From Gemmatimonas aurantiaca (GTDB taxonomy: Bacteria; Gemmatimonadota; Gemmatimonadetes; Gemmatimonadales; Gemmatimonadaceae): a stretch of DNA of 64,000 nucleotides. The position numbers were made by a program, and so were the translations under genes. Shown piece after piece: positions 52,813 through 61,285 of this stretch; positions within the stretch are counted from its first letter, which is position 1; every line of letters begins with the position of its first letter. The notes below the pieces were generated by a model. That model did no database searches, was not told the origin of the DNA, and worked only from the letters and a program-made list of their open reading frames with translations. Location: assembly GCF_037190085.1 (NCBI RefSeq), contig NZ_JBBCJO010000002.1:62001-126000 (forward strand). Reading direction: 5' to 3'.

Positions 52813-53391
52813 TCACTCCGATTCGATCACCGGCAAACCGACTTCCTCCCACACCGGCGCCAGCCGCAATTCGAATTCTTCATGCGCGCCGGCTGGTATC
52901 CAACGAACAGCCTCGACGCAAATCTCCGGCCGGTCGGCATCGGGCGCCCACCGCTCCACGAGTTGCGAATCGATGTCCACCAGCCAGCACTCGATGCCGG
53001 CCCGCTGGAACCGCGGGCGCTTCTTCAGACGGTCGTTACGTGCCGTGCCCGGCGACAGCACCTCGATGACCAGCAACGGCGTTGGCACAGCCACGTCGCC
53101 CTCCGTGACATCCCGGCCAATCGGAGGCAACACGAGGATATCCGGCTGCACGAGCGTATGGGGATCGAGGATCACATCGGTGGGCGCAAACAGCGTCACT
53201 CCAATGCCTCCCTGCCGCACCCATTCGAACAGGGCGCGATATACCGCGCCCCCCACCACCTGGTGCTTCACCTTGGGCGCAGGGCTCACCAGCAGTTCCC
53301 CGTCCACGGTCTCATGACGGTTACCGTCATCCGGAAGCGCCCACACGTCCTCGACGGACCAACGGCGTTCTTGCACGTTCGGCATGCCCAT
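52813..53391 (-). CDS. Uma2 family (DUF820) PD-(D/E)XK nuclease-like protein, copy 2
   Basis: 192 residues from ATG 53391 (or 53385). The layout matches copy 1: conserved N-terminus (MPNVQERRWSVEDVWALPDD), diverged residues ~40-85, then LVQPDILVLPP and PLLVIEVLSPGTARNDRLKK with the candidate PD...EXK residues. The catalytic block is almost identical in DNA to copy 1, while the middle differs (KVKHQVVGGAVYRALFEWV). The 124-bp gap to copy 1 belongs largely to copy 1's repeated leader. No partner toxin, antitoxin or transposase is present. Confidence 0.9.
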   Translation of the reverse strand: MGMPNVQERRWSVEDVWALPDDGNRHETVDGELLVSPAPKVKHQVVGGAVYRALFEWVRQGGIGVTLFAPTDVILDPHTLVQPDILVLPPIGRDVTEGDVAVPTPLLVIEVLSPGTARNDRLKKRPRFQRAGIECWLVDIDSQLVERWAPDADRPEICVEAVRWIPAGAHEEFELRLAPVWEEVGLPVIESE

Positions 53392-53458
53392 ATTCTGCTC
53401 GGCGCTCGGCGTTTTGCGCAACTCGGCGGGGACATGCCCCACCATACAACGGGGGCGA
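53282..53458. repeat. 177-bp repeat unit at Uma2 5' end, copy 2
   Basis: Second copy of the leader-plus-N-terminus block, 703 bp from copy 1 in register. It differs from copy 1 at only a few positions, including the TCGTAG/TCATGA difference near its left end. Confidence 0.92.
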
Positions 53459-53515
53459 TCAATCTTCGTCACCACAATTACGCGTGTATCATCCTCCCGA
53501 CGCGTGTCCCTCCCG

Positions 53516-54088
53516 TTACGCCTGCGCCGGCAACCCAGCCTCTTCCCACACGGGCGCCAACCGCAATTCGAACATCTCGCCGACACCAGCCGGCGCCCAG
53601 CGAACGGCTTCGACGCAGATCTCCGGCCGATCCGCATCCGGCAACCACCGCTCCACCAACTGCGATTCCGGATCGACCAGCCAGCACTCGATGCCAGCCC
53701 GCTGGAATCGCGGACGTTTTTTCAGGCGATCGACGCGCGCCGTGCCCGGCGACAACACTTCGATCACCAGCAGTGGCGTCGGCACCGGGGTCTCACCCCA
53801 CAGCACATCGCGGCCCACAGGCGGCAAGACGAACACGTCAGGCTGCACCAGGGTGTAGGAGTCGAGGATGACGTCCGACGGTGCCACCAACACCACACCG
53901 ATCCGGCGGGCGCGCACCCACTCCCGCAATGCGGACGCCATTCCGAACGCCACGACCTGATGCCCTGCCCGCGGCGCAGGGCTCACCAGCAGCTCCCCGT
54001 CCACGGTCTCATGACGGTTGCCGTCATCCGGAAGCGCCCACACGTCCTCGACGGACCAACGGCGTTCTTGCACGTTTGGCATACCCAT
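53516..54088 (-). CDS. Uma2 family (DUF820) PD-(D/E)XK nuclease-like protein, copy 3
   Basis: 190 residues from ATG 54088 (or 54082). It is the first of the three paralogues in transcription order. The N-terminal block is shared with the others. The catalytic part (LVQPDVFVLPP; PLLVIEVLSPGTARVDRLKK; CWLVDPESQLVERW) is more diverged in DNA than copies 1 and 2 are from each other, so copy 3 split first or the other two were homogenised later. It lies 145 bp downstream of the glnS stop on the same strand... in map terms glnS ends at 54234, upstream of it in transcription. Confidence 0.9.
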   Translation of the reverse strand: MGMPNVQERRWSVEDVWALPDDGNRHETVDGELLVSPAPRAGHQVVAFGMASALREWVRARRIGVVLVAPSDVILDSYTLVQPDVFVLPPVGRDVLWGETPVPTPLLVIEVLSPGTARVDRLKKRPRFQRAGIECWLVDPESQLVERWLPDADRPEICVEAVRWAPAGVGEMFELRLAPVWEEAGLPAQA

Positions 54089-54155
54089 ATTCTGCTCGGC
54101 GCTCGACGTTTTGCGCAACTCGGCGGGGACATGCCCCACTATGCAACGGGGGCGA
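53979..54155. repeat. 177-bp repeat unit at Uma2 5' end, copy 3
   Basis: Third copy, 697 bp from copy 2. Four of its differences from copy 2 fall in or near the leader; two of them would change amino acids if the leader were translated, which argues that the leader is regulatory rather than coding. Confidence 0.92.
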
Positions 54156-54233
54156 CGGATCTCCGTCACCCCCGCAACGCACCGCGTACCATCAGAACGC
54201 ACCAGAGCGCATCAGAGCGCATCAGCACGCGCG

Positions 54234-55940
54234 TCAGCTCTTTTTCACTTCCTTGGCCCAACTGTCACGCAGACCGACGATGCGATTGAACACGCGCTTC
54301 TCCGCTGTGCTGCCTTCGGGTTCGGCGTAGAAATACCCCACCCGCTCGAACTGATAGCGTGACCCCACCGGATCAGCCATCACACTCGGTTCGACTTTCG
54401 CGTCGGGAATCACCACCAGCGAATCGGGGTTCAGCGTATCGAAGAACTCCTGTCCGTCCGGCACATCGTCGGGATCGGCCTGACTGAACAACCGGTCGTA
54501 CAGCCGCACTTCCACCGACACGGCGTGCGGGGCACTCACCCAGTGAATCGTGCCCTGCACCTTCCGGCCATCAGGCGCATTGCCGCTGCGCGTGGCGGGA
54601 TCGTAGGTGCAGCGCAATTCGATCACCTCACCCGCCTCGTTCTTCACCACCTCGTTACAGGTGATGAGATACCCGAACCGCAACCGCACCTCACGACCCG
54701 GCGCCAGCCGATAAAACTTCTTCGGCGGGTCTTCCATGAAGTCATCCCGGTCGACATACAACTCGCGCGAGAACGGCACCAACCGACTGCCGGTCTTGGG
54801 CACGTCGTGCGGATAGTCCTGCGCTTCGAGCTCCTCCACCTGCCCTTCCGGGTAGTTGGTGAGCACGACCTTGAGCGGATTGAGCACGCAGAGTCGGCGC
54901 GGCACTTCCATGTTCAGATCGTTGCGCACGGCATGCTCGTACGTGGCGTACTCCACCCGCGCATCCTTGCGCGCCACACCGATCGTTTCGGCGAAGGCAC
55001 GAATGGCTTCGGGACGCACGCCGCGACGGCGCAGGCCGGCAATCGTGGGCATGCGTGGATCGTCCCACCCATTCACACGGCCTTCGTTCACCAGCTTCAG
55101 CAGCTTGCGCTTGCTGAGCACCGTGTAGTCGAGCTGCAATCGTGCGAACTCGATCTGCGTGGGCGGGTTCACATAACCGGCTTCGTGCACCAGCCAGTCG
55201 TAGATGTCGCGCGCGTCCTTGAACTCCAGCGTGCACAACGAACGTGTGATGCCTTCGATGGCATCACTCAGTCCGTGCGCGAAGTCGTACAGCGGATAGA
55301 TGCACCAGTCGTTGCCGCGCCGGTAATGATGCGCATGACGGATACGCAGCAGCAGCGGATCGCGCATCACCATGTTCGGATGCGCCATGTCGATCTTCGC
55401 CCGCAACACGCGCGAACCGTCGGGGAACTCGCCGGCCTTCATGCGACGCAGCAGATCGAGATTCTCTTCCACCGACCGGTCGCGCCACGGACTCGGCGTG
55501 CCCGCCGAGGTCACCGTGCCGCGGTTGGTGCGGATCTCCTCTTCGTTCTGATCGTCGACATAGGCCTTGCCGTTCGTCACCAGTCGTTCGGCGATTTCGT
55601 AGAGCTGCTCGAAATAGTCCGACGCGTAGTACTCCCCGTCCCACTGGAAGCCCAGCCACTGCACGTCCCGCTTGATCGATTCCACATAGCGCACGTCTTC
55701 CGTGGCCGGATTGGTGTCGTCGAAGCGCAGATTGCAGGTGCCGCCGAACTCCTTCGCGATGCCGAAGTTCAGGCAGATCGACTTCGCATGCCCCATGTGC
55801 AGGAAGCCGTTCGGTTCGGGCGGAAAGCGCGTGGCGGGCCCCCGACCGAAACGGCCGGTGGCGACGTCGTCGGCCACCATCTCCCGAATGAAATCGCGGC
55901 GCGGAGCGGGTGTTGTATCGTGAAGCACGGAATCGGACAC
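54234..55940 (-). CDS. glnS: Glutaminyl-tRNA synthetase GlnRS
   Basis: 568 residues from GTG 55940; a TTG at 55967 is also in frame and a TTAAAT -10-like element just before it favours the later start. GlnRS charges tRNA-Gln with glutamine in the cytoplasm. The class I signature HMGH is in PNGFLHMGHAKSICLNFG, and the KMSKS counterpart is VLSKRKLLKLV. The anticodon-binding beta-barrels fill the C-terminal ~220 residues (SVEVRLYDRLFSQADPDD). There is no extra C-terminal GatB-like domain. The CUG-reading tRNA-Gln lies downstream on the same strand, beyond the three Uma2 genes. Confidence 0.95.
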   Translation of the reverse strand: MSDSVLHDTTPAPRRDFIREMVADDVATGRFGRGPATRFPPEPNGFLHMGHAKSICLNFGIAKEFGGTCNLRFDDTNPATEDVRYVESIKRDVQWLGFQWDGEYYASDYFEQLYEIAERLVTNGKAYVDDQNEEEIRTNRGTVTSAGTPSPWRDRSVEENLDLLRRMKAGEFPDGSRVLRAKIDMAHPNMVMRDPLLLRIRHAHHYRRGNDWCIYPLYDFAHGLSDAIEGITRSLCTLEFKDARDIYDWLVHEAGYVNPPTQIEFARLQLDYTVLSKRKLLKLVNEGRVNGWDDPRMPTIAGLRRRGVRPEAIRAFAETIGVARKDARVEYATYEHAVRNDLNMEVPRRLCVLNPLKVVLTNYPEGQVEELEAQDYPHDVPKTGSRLVPFSRELYVDRDDFMEDPPKKFYRLAPGREVRLRFGYLITCNEVVKNEAGEVIELRCTYDPATRSGNAPDGRKVQGTIHWVSAPHAVSVEVRLYDRLFSQADPDDVPDGQEFFDTLNPDSLVVIPDAKVEPSVMADPVGSRYQFERVGYFYAEPEGSTAEKRVFNRIVGLRDSWAKEVKKS

Positions 55941-56104
55941 GGATGTACGGGTAAAGAGGACCTTCAATTTAACCCGGCGGGGTATACATGCGGGTACCTC
56001 CCGTGTGCCTCCGCAGCGTACCTTCGCGTCCTTCGCTCCATACGAGCGCCGGCTCCCCGTTCCGCCTCTTTACCCCGCTGACACGCTTGCTCCATACCGC
56101 CTTC

Positions 56105-57409
56105 GTGAAGACGCCCCCACGCGCTCACGCCAGCAGGGCCCTGCGCCCACTGGTGAGCGTTCTGCTGCTCGCCGTCATGGCCGGTTGCCGGGCTGCCGTG
56201 GTGGGGGCCGGCGGCGACGTGGCGTCGGCGCGAGCCAATCTGGACGCGGTGGCATCCGCATTCGAGTACCGGTTCACCAACGTGGTGCGCACGCCCAAGT
56301 TCGCGAACGCCCGCATGCGCCTCGCCCGATACGCATTCGCGCCCTCCAAGCTGGTCAACGACACCGCCCTCTGGACGGGGATGCGCTCCACCACCACCGG
56401 CTCGGAGCGTGAGCTCGAGGTGCAGGCCCTCCTGGCCAACAACGAGTATCTCTTCACGGCGCGCTCCGACGTGCCGGTGCCTTCACGCCTGGGTGAACAG
56501 CGGCATATCATCGCGTTGTCGCAGCGGGGCGAAAACGACTGGCTGTGGCACACGGCGGTGGAGCACCACGTGGGGACCATGCCACCGGCACGACTCAATG
56601 ATCTCATGCGGGGATTCCTGCTCTCGGCGGAACGTCCGGCCGGCGCGCTCCGCAGCGACTACCGCACCACGTTCCCCCGCACCACGGCCGCCTTCGGACG
56701 TTTCCTGCTGCTCGACTCGGTCGCGACCACGGCCCACGCCGACGGATCGACACTCGTGGCCCTGCAATTCCGCGTGGACGCCAGCCGCATCCAGGGCGCG
56801 TATCCGGCCTACGCGAAGTTCCTGCGCAAATACGTGGAGTCCTCCCGCTGGCGGTATCGTCTGACCGATCGCTCGGGCGCGGAATGGTTCGACGTCCAAG
56901 CGGCCAACAAGCGGGTCTCCATGCGCTTCCGGTCGCATGACGGTCACCTGCAGCCGATGGAAGGCACCGCGCGGGCCATGCCCGATACCCTGCTGATCAC
57001 CGCGGACGCGCTCGCAAAATTCGGCCTGTTCACCGTGGGCGCGACCAACATCCAGGGGACCTTCGTGCACATCGACACCCCCCGCCAACGCGCCTGGGAG
57101 CTGCGCTTCACCAAAGATCCGGAGTGGCATCTGCCGCTCATCACCGAGCGACTGATGCGGTCCCCCCTGCAGCATCTCTTTGCCGGGCGGGGTATCGTCT
57201 TCACCCTGGGTTTCCGCACCGGTCCCGATGGTCAGACCCTCAGTGAGCGGGTCCTCGACCTGCCCGTTCGGGAGAGTGCGATCATGCGCTTTCTCGGCAA
57301 TCTGGGCTTCACCGCCATGAGTGACTTCGCCGGGACGGTGGAGGAAGAGGAGAACCGGTTCCTGGCCGAGGTGTTCCGGGCCATGCGCGCCGATCTGGCC
57401 GGGCTCTGA
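56105..57409 (+). CDS. Large lipoprotein, unknown function
   Basis: 434 residues if GTG 56105 is used; this gives a normal signal (RALRPLVSVLLLAVMAGC) with a lipobox. An ATG at 55988 would add 39 residues. The mature protein has an N-terminal Ala-rich helix (SARANLDAVASAFEYRF), then a two-part beta-rich body with repeated barrel-like strands and the sequence LMRSPLQHLFAGRGIVFTLG. No known domain is recognised. It is divergent from glnS. A GC-rich minisatellite starts 38 bp after the stop codon. Confidence 0.75.
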   Translation: MKTPPRAHASRALRPLVSVLLLAVMAGCRAAVVGAGGDVASARANLDAVASAFEYRFTNVVRTPKFANARMRLARYAFAPSKLVNDTALWTGMRSTTTGSERELEVQALLANNEYLFTARSDVPVPSRLGEQRHIIALSQRGENDWLWHTAVEHHVGTMPPARLNDLMRGFLLSAERPAGALRSDYRTTFPRTTAAFGRFLLLDSVATTAHADGSTLVALQFRVDASRIQGAYPAYAKFLRKYVESSRWRYRLTDRSGAEWFDVQAANKRVSMRFRSHDGHLQPMEGTARAMPDTLLITADALAKFGLFTVGATNIQGTFVHIDTPRQRAWELRFTKDPEWHLPLITERLMRSPLQHLFAGRGIVFTLGFRTGPDGQTLSERVLDLPVRESAIMRFLGNLGFTAMSDFAGTVEEEENRFLAEVFRAMRADLAGL

Positions 57410-57446
57410 CCCGCGGACGGCTCCGAAGACGGCTCCGACCGCATCC

Positions 57447-57543
57447 GGGATGCGGCCCCCGGGATGCGGCCCCCGGGATGCGGCCCCCCGGGATGCGGCC
57501 CCCCGGGATGCGGCCCCCCGGGATGCCGCCACCCGGATGCCGC
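57447..57543. repeat. GC-rich minisatellite, 14-15-bp units
   Basis: About six units of GGGATGCGGCCCCC (14 bp twice, then 15 bp with six C) end in a decayed copy. The unit-length change comes from one added C in the C-run, which suggests slippage. No gene covers it. The rest of the gap, 57584-57758, holds nothing I can support. Confidence 0.92.
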
Positions 57544-57583
57544 AAAACAAAGAGCCCCCGACCGCTTTCGCAGCCGAGGGCTC
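57544..57583 (-). terminator. Minus-strand terminator downstream of tRNA-Ala
   Basis: GAGCCC (57552-57557) pairs with GGGCTC (57578-57583), with further inner pairs. On the minus strand it is followed by TTTGTTTT. AAAAA on the other side could also serve as minus-strand leader or weak plus-strand context. Confidence 0.65.
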
Positions 57584-57758
57584 AAAAAGGTGCCACGCTC
57601 GCCGTCATTGGAACTCTCCGTCCTACCGATCGGCGGCGGGCTTGGCGCTACATACACTGGACGATGCAGTAGGTTCCTGCGTCACACCAGTGCCGGATCC
57701 GTCACGATCCGGTCGTATTTGATACCCTGGAACCCGAAAAGGTTCCGTAGATATCGAG

Positions 57759-57831
57759 TGGAGCTGAGGGGGCTCGAACCCCTGACCTCTGCAATGCGAA
57801 TGCAGCGCTCTCCCAGCTGAGCTACAGCCCC
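57759..57831 (-). tRNA. tRNA-Ala (anticodon CGC)
   Basis: The 73-nt minus-strand sequence folds as a cloverleaf: acceptor GGGGCTG/CAGCTCC with the G3-U70 pair that marks alanine tRNAs, D arm GCTC/GAGC, anticodon stem CTGCA/TGCAG with loop TTCGCAT, and T arm AGGGG/CCCCT region with TTCGAGC. The discriminator base is A73 and CCA is not encoded. It reads GCG codons. Confidence 0.97.
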
Positions 57832-57848
57832 AGGTGTGTCGACCCGAC

Positions 57849-57879
57849 AAAAATGGCCCCGCTCCGGTAGCGCGGGGCC
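57849..57879 (-). terminator. Minus-strand terminator-like hairpin upstream of tRNA-Ala
   Basis: GGCCCCGC (57855-57862) pairs with GCGGGGCC (57872-57879); reading on the minus strand the stem is followed by ATTTTT. No minus-strand gene lies upstream, so it may stop antisense transcription from the photolyase region. Confidence 0.5.
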
Positions 57880-57988
57880 GATCGGGTAACGCACGGGAAG
57901 CTAGCCGGCATACGAGTGGTGTCAAGGCGCACGCGCACGCATGCGGAAGACTGGCCGCCGATACGCTCCATGGTATTTATGTGCATCC

Positions 57989-59551
57989 ATGGCATTCCTC
58001 CCGCATTCCGATCGCACACCGTCGACCACACCACATCCCCTCGGGGCGGACTATGTGCGCGACCAGCTCGTGCCGCGGACGGTGGATCTGAACGGGAAAC
58101 GCTATCGGCCGGACGGGGAATACGTGCTGTACTGGATGCAGTCCACCCATCGGCTGGATGAGAACTGGGGGCTGCGCGCGGCGGTCCGTACGGCCGATCG
58201 CCTCGGTCTGCCGGTGGTGATTCATCAGGGACTGGACCCGACCTATCCCCACGCTTCGGCGCGCCACCATACGTTCATCCTGCAGGGTGCCCGCGATACC
58301 GCCCGACGTGCGGAAGCACATGGATGGCACTATCAGTTCGTGCTGCGCGCCCATCGTGACGATGACCGACGGGTGGTGGATCGTCTGGCCGCGCGGGCGT
58401 ACGTGGTGTTCACGGATCTCCTCCCCACGGCCGGCGTCCGCGAACGCCTGAACAGATTCGCCGAGCGCGTGCAGTGCCGCGTGCTGGCCGTGGACAGCGT
58501 GTGCACGGTTCCCAGTGGGCTCTTCGAGAAAGCCGAATACGCGGCGCGCACGATCCGCCCCAAAATTGCGCGCCTGCTCGATCATGCCATCGAACCGGTG
58601 GAGGACCGCGCTCCGAAACGGGCCGTGTCCGAATCGCTCCGGCAATCGTTGTGTGCCCTGATTCGTGAGGGTGGAAATCGCGGACCGCTGCCGATCGCCA
58701 CGATGACCGATGCCGACATTGCTGATATCGTCAGCGCCTGCACCATCGATCACACCGTGCCGGCGGTGACGCTCGCGGGAGGCAGCGAGGCCGCCGAAGC
58801 CCGCTGGCAGCAGTTCCTCATCACCGGACTTCCCCGATACGACACGCAGCACAACGAAGCCAGCGACGCCGGGAGCACATCCCGTCTCTCGCCATATCTG
58901 CACTACGGACAGATCGCACCGGCGCGACTCGTACGCGAAGCGCGTGCCGCGGGCATCGGCGCGCCGCCGCTCGATGCCTTCGTCCAGCAACTCGTCACCT
59001 GGCGGGAGCTGTCCTTCAACTGGTGTCTGCGTACCCCCGCGTTCGATCAGATTGCCGCGTTGCCCGCCTGGGCGCAGCGGACCATGGAAGCACATGCACA
59101 CGACGAACGTCCCGTGCAGTACACCCTGGAGCAGCTCGAACGCGCGGAAACCGGCGACACGCTCTGGAACGCGGCGCAGCGCGAGTTGCTCACGCAGGGG
59201 GTGATCCACAACTACCCACGCATGCTGTGGGGTAAGACCATGCTGCTCTGGACCGCGAATCCTGAAGCGGCGCGCCGCTGGCTCTTTCACCTGAATGACA
59301 AGTACGCGCTCGATGGACGCGACGCGAACAGCGTGGGCGGTATCATGTGGTGTCTGGGACTCTGGGATCGCCCCTGGGGCAATCGGCCCATCTGGGGCGG
59401 TCTGCGTCCCATGTCGACGGCCCGGGCGAAGACGAAGTTCGACGTCGACGGATACATTGCGCGGGTGAACGCCTCACACGACACCGACTCTCCTTCGCAG
59501 GGACGCGTGCCGGATGCGTCCAACGATCCTCTCCCGTTGCCGGGCTTCTGA
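57989..59551 (+). CDS. Class II CPD photolyase
   Basis: 520 residues from ATG 57989. It repairs cyclobutane pyrimidine dimers with light and FAD. Class II marks are clear: N-terminal VLYWMQSTHRLDENWGL, then LSPYLHYGQIAPARLV, TWRELSFNWCLR, and the FAD-binding end QRELLTQGVIHNYPRMLWGK, LNDKYALDGRDANSVGG and MWCLGLWDRPWGNRPIWG. The ~460-530-residue class II length fits. Its TGA overlaps the ATG of the dehydratase gene by one base (59551), so the two are probably co-translated, although no functional link is obvious. Confidence 0.93.
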   Translation: MAFLPHSDRTPSTTPHPLGADYVRDQLVPRTVDLNGKRYRPDGEYVLYWMQSTHRLDENWGLRAAVRTADRLGLPVVIHQGLDPTYPHASARHHTFILQGARDTARRAEAHGWHYQFVLRAHRDDDRRVVDRLAARAYVVFTDLLPTAGVRERLNRFAERVQCRVLAVDSVCTVPSGLFEKAEYAARTIRPKIARLLDHAIEPVEDRAPKRAVSESLRQSLCALIREGGNRGPLPIATMTDADIADIVSACTIDHTVPAVTLAGGSEAAEARWQQFLITGLPRYDTQHNEASDAGSTSRLSPYLHYGQIAPARLVREARAAGIGAPPLDAFVQQLVTWRELSFNWCLRTPAFDQIAALPAWAQRTMEAHAHDERPVQYTLEQLERAETGDTLWNAAQRELLTQGVIHNYPRMLWGKTMLLWTANPEAARRWLFHLNDKYALDGRDANSVGGIMWCLGLWDRPWGNRPIWGGLRPMSTARAKTKFDVDGYIARVNASHDTDSPSQGRVPDASNDPLPLPGF

Positions 59552-60528
59552 TGTCATCACTCGATCCCACCATCCTGCCCACCGTCGACGCGGTCCGCGC
59601 CGCCGAGCGGCACGTGCGCACGATCATGCCGCCCAGTAGACTGGTCCGAAACGAATCTCTGTCCGATCAGCTCGGTGTGGAGGTGTGGCTCAAGCTCGAA
59701 CTCGAGAATCCGACGGGTTCGTTCAAAGTCCGCGGAGCCTACAACGTGCTGGCGGAGCTGACGGAAGAGGAACGACGCAAGGGCGTGGTGGCGTCGAGCG
59801 CCGGCAATCATGGACTGGGTGTGGCGTACGCGGCCAAAGCGTTCGATACGCCAGCCATGCTGTATGTGCCGCGCACCGCGCCCCAGGTGAAAAAGGACGG
59901 TATTCGGGCACTGGGCGCGATCGTCAACGACGAAGCACTGGACTACGACGCGGCGATGGTGCTGGCCAAAGCCCATGCGGCACAGCACGACATCCGGTTC
60001 ATCAATCCCTGTCTCGGTCTCGATCTGCTCGCGGGTCAGGGCACGGTCGCGCTCGAACTGCTGGAGCAGTTGCCGACGGTGACGACCGTGCTGATCTGCA
60101 CGGGTGGCGGCGGACTGCTGGGTGGCATGGGTGCCGTATTGCGCACCCTCGCTCCGCACGTACACGTGATCGGTGTGCAGAGCGAAGAGACCGCGGCGAT
60201 GACACACTCCGTGCGCGCCGGCCGTGTGCAGGAGACGACGGTGACACCGACACTGGCCGACGGCCTGGCCGGTCAGATCGACGAAGAGGCCCTGTACATC
60301 GGCCAACGCTGCGCCGACGATCTGGTGCTCGTGACCGAAGCGGAGATCGGCGAGAGCATCGCCTGGCTGCACCGCACCACGGGCATGAAGGTGGAAGGCG
60401 CCGGTGCCGTCACTGTCGCCGCGCTGCGCCATGGGCGCGTGACGCCGCAAACGGGACCGATCGCGGTGGTGGTCAGTGGGCAGAACATCGACGACTCACG
60501 CCTGGCCACGCTGCTCGCGACGTATTGA
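59551..60528 (+). CDS. PLP-dependent threonine/serine dehydratase (no ACT domain)
   Basis: 325 residues. The PLP lysine is K59 in NPTGSFKVRGAY; the phosphate-binding Gly loop is ICTGGGGLLGG and the ring-nitrogen Ser lies in VVVSGQNID. The protein ends after the catalytic domain, so it lacks the C-terminal ACT domains of biosynthetic IlvA. It is the short form: catabolic threonine dehydratase, serine dehydratase or serine racemase. It would give 2-oxobutyrate or pyruvate plus ammonia. It overlaps the photolyase stop by one base and is followed by a terminator. Confidence 0.92.
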   Translation: MSSLDPTILPTVDAVRAAERHVRTIMPPSRLVRNESLSDQLGVEVWLKLELENPTGSFKVRGAYNVLAELTEEERRKGVVASSAGNHGLGVAYAAKAFDTPAMLYVPRTAPQVKKDGIRALGAIVNDEALDYDAAMVLAKAHAAQHDIRFINPCLGLDLLAGQGTVALELLEQLPTVTTVLICTGGGGLLGGMGAVLRTLAPHVHVIGVQSEETAAMTHSVRAGRVQETTVTPTLADGLAGQIDEEALYIGQRCADDLVLVTEAEIGESIAWLHRTTGMKVEGAGAVTVAALRHGRVTPQTGPIAVVVSGQNIDDSRLATLLATY

Positions 60529-60571
60529 GGGAGACGTCACGCGAACACCACACACCAATGCAGGCACAATG

Positions 60572-60605
60572 AAAACGGCCGGCCGGGGTTTCCCGACCGG
60601 CCGTT
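60572..60605. terminator. Terminator between convergent genes
   Basis: A ~13-bp stem with one mismatch (60574-60587 with 60592-60605) is flanked by AAAA on the left, giving T4 on the minus strand; on the plus strand only TT follows. It best fits the KGG gene and probably also stops the dehydratase transcript. Confidence 0.7.
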
Positions 60606-60629
60606 CAGCCCTGTGTCCGGCGCAACACC

Positions 60630-61031
60630 TCAGCGCAACGACGTTTCGTCGCTCCGCATCGGCATCGTCCTCGGACGATCCATCGGTATCAGGCGTGGGC
60701 GATCCGTTTCCCGCACACCATCGCGCATTCCTTCACGCGCGACATGCATGGGCACTTCCCGCTCCGACATACGGGGATCGTAGACACGACCGACACGCGC
60801 CTGGCGGGCAGCCGCGCTGCGCGACTCCCCGCCCTCGCGGCCGATTGCGGCCATGTGCGCGCGATCGCGACTCACCGCGACCCCGCCTTTGCGCCCCGCT
60901 TCACGTGCTTCGTCTGACGACCACTCGTGTGCGGTGCCTTTTTCATGCGCAGCACGCCCGCCCTTGCTGGCGATCTCGCGCTGACGCGCTGGATCCATCG
61001 AGGCAAAACCACGTCGGCTCTTTCCGGTCAT
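60630..61031 (-). CDS. KGG-repeat stress-type protein (YciG/con-10-like)
   Basis: 133 residues from ATG 61031, where the typical family N-terminus starts (SRRGFASMDPARQREIASKGG). Three KGG-type motifs follow each other: IASKGGRAAHEKG, EAGRKGGVAVSRDRAHM and AAIGREGGESRSAAARQ, the hydrophilic repeat of general-stress YciG/con-10 proteins. The C-terminal ~50 residues are Arg- and Met-rich and low in complexity. The protein has no membrane segment and is probably intrinsically disordered. Expression in stress or stationary phase is expected from relatives. Confidence 0.88.
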   Translation of the reverse strand: MTGKSRRGFASMDPARQREIASKGGRAAHEKGTAHEWSSDEAREAGRKGGVAVSRDRAHMAAIGREGGESRSAAARQARVGRVYDPRMSEREVPMHVAREGMRDGVRETDRPRLIPMDRPRTMPMRSDETSLR

Positions 61032-61273
61032 ACGCCCCCCGGCCGTCCGGAAGTCCCTGTTGAAGGCGATGAGCGGCTGGTGATCGAACCCGACACCGGA
61101 TCCATTACAGCAGCAGCCCACCGCGGCGAACCGTCTTCCATGCACTGCAAGCCCCGGGCCGTACATGTGCTCGGCTGGAACCGACGTCACAGATCACCCT
61201 CTCGGTGCTGAGACGTCGGCTATCACAGCAGCGGCATCCCCGGGCCGGTCCCCGTCCTTCGATCGGAGCGGTC

Positions 61274-61279
61274 TATATT
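61274..61279 (+). promoter_or_regulatory. -10 element of rnz
   Basis: TATATT ends 6 nt before the ATG at 61286. This places the transcription start at or next to the start codon, consistent with a leaderless mRNA. No clear -35 is seen. Confidence 0.5.
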
Positions 61280-61285
61280 CGGACC

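Noticed and set aside
54525..56081. A long plus-strand open frame opposite glnS
   Set aside because: It is a shadow; the opposite frame contains the full GlnRS motif set.
57447..57543. Possible CRISPR array
   Set aside because: The units are head-to-tail with no spacers, and no cas genes are present.
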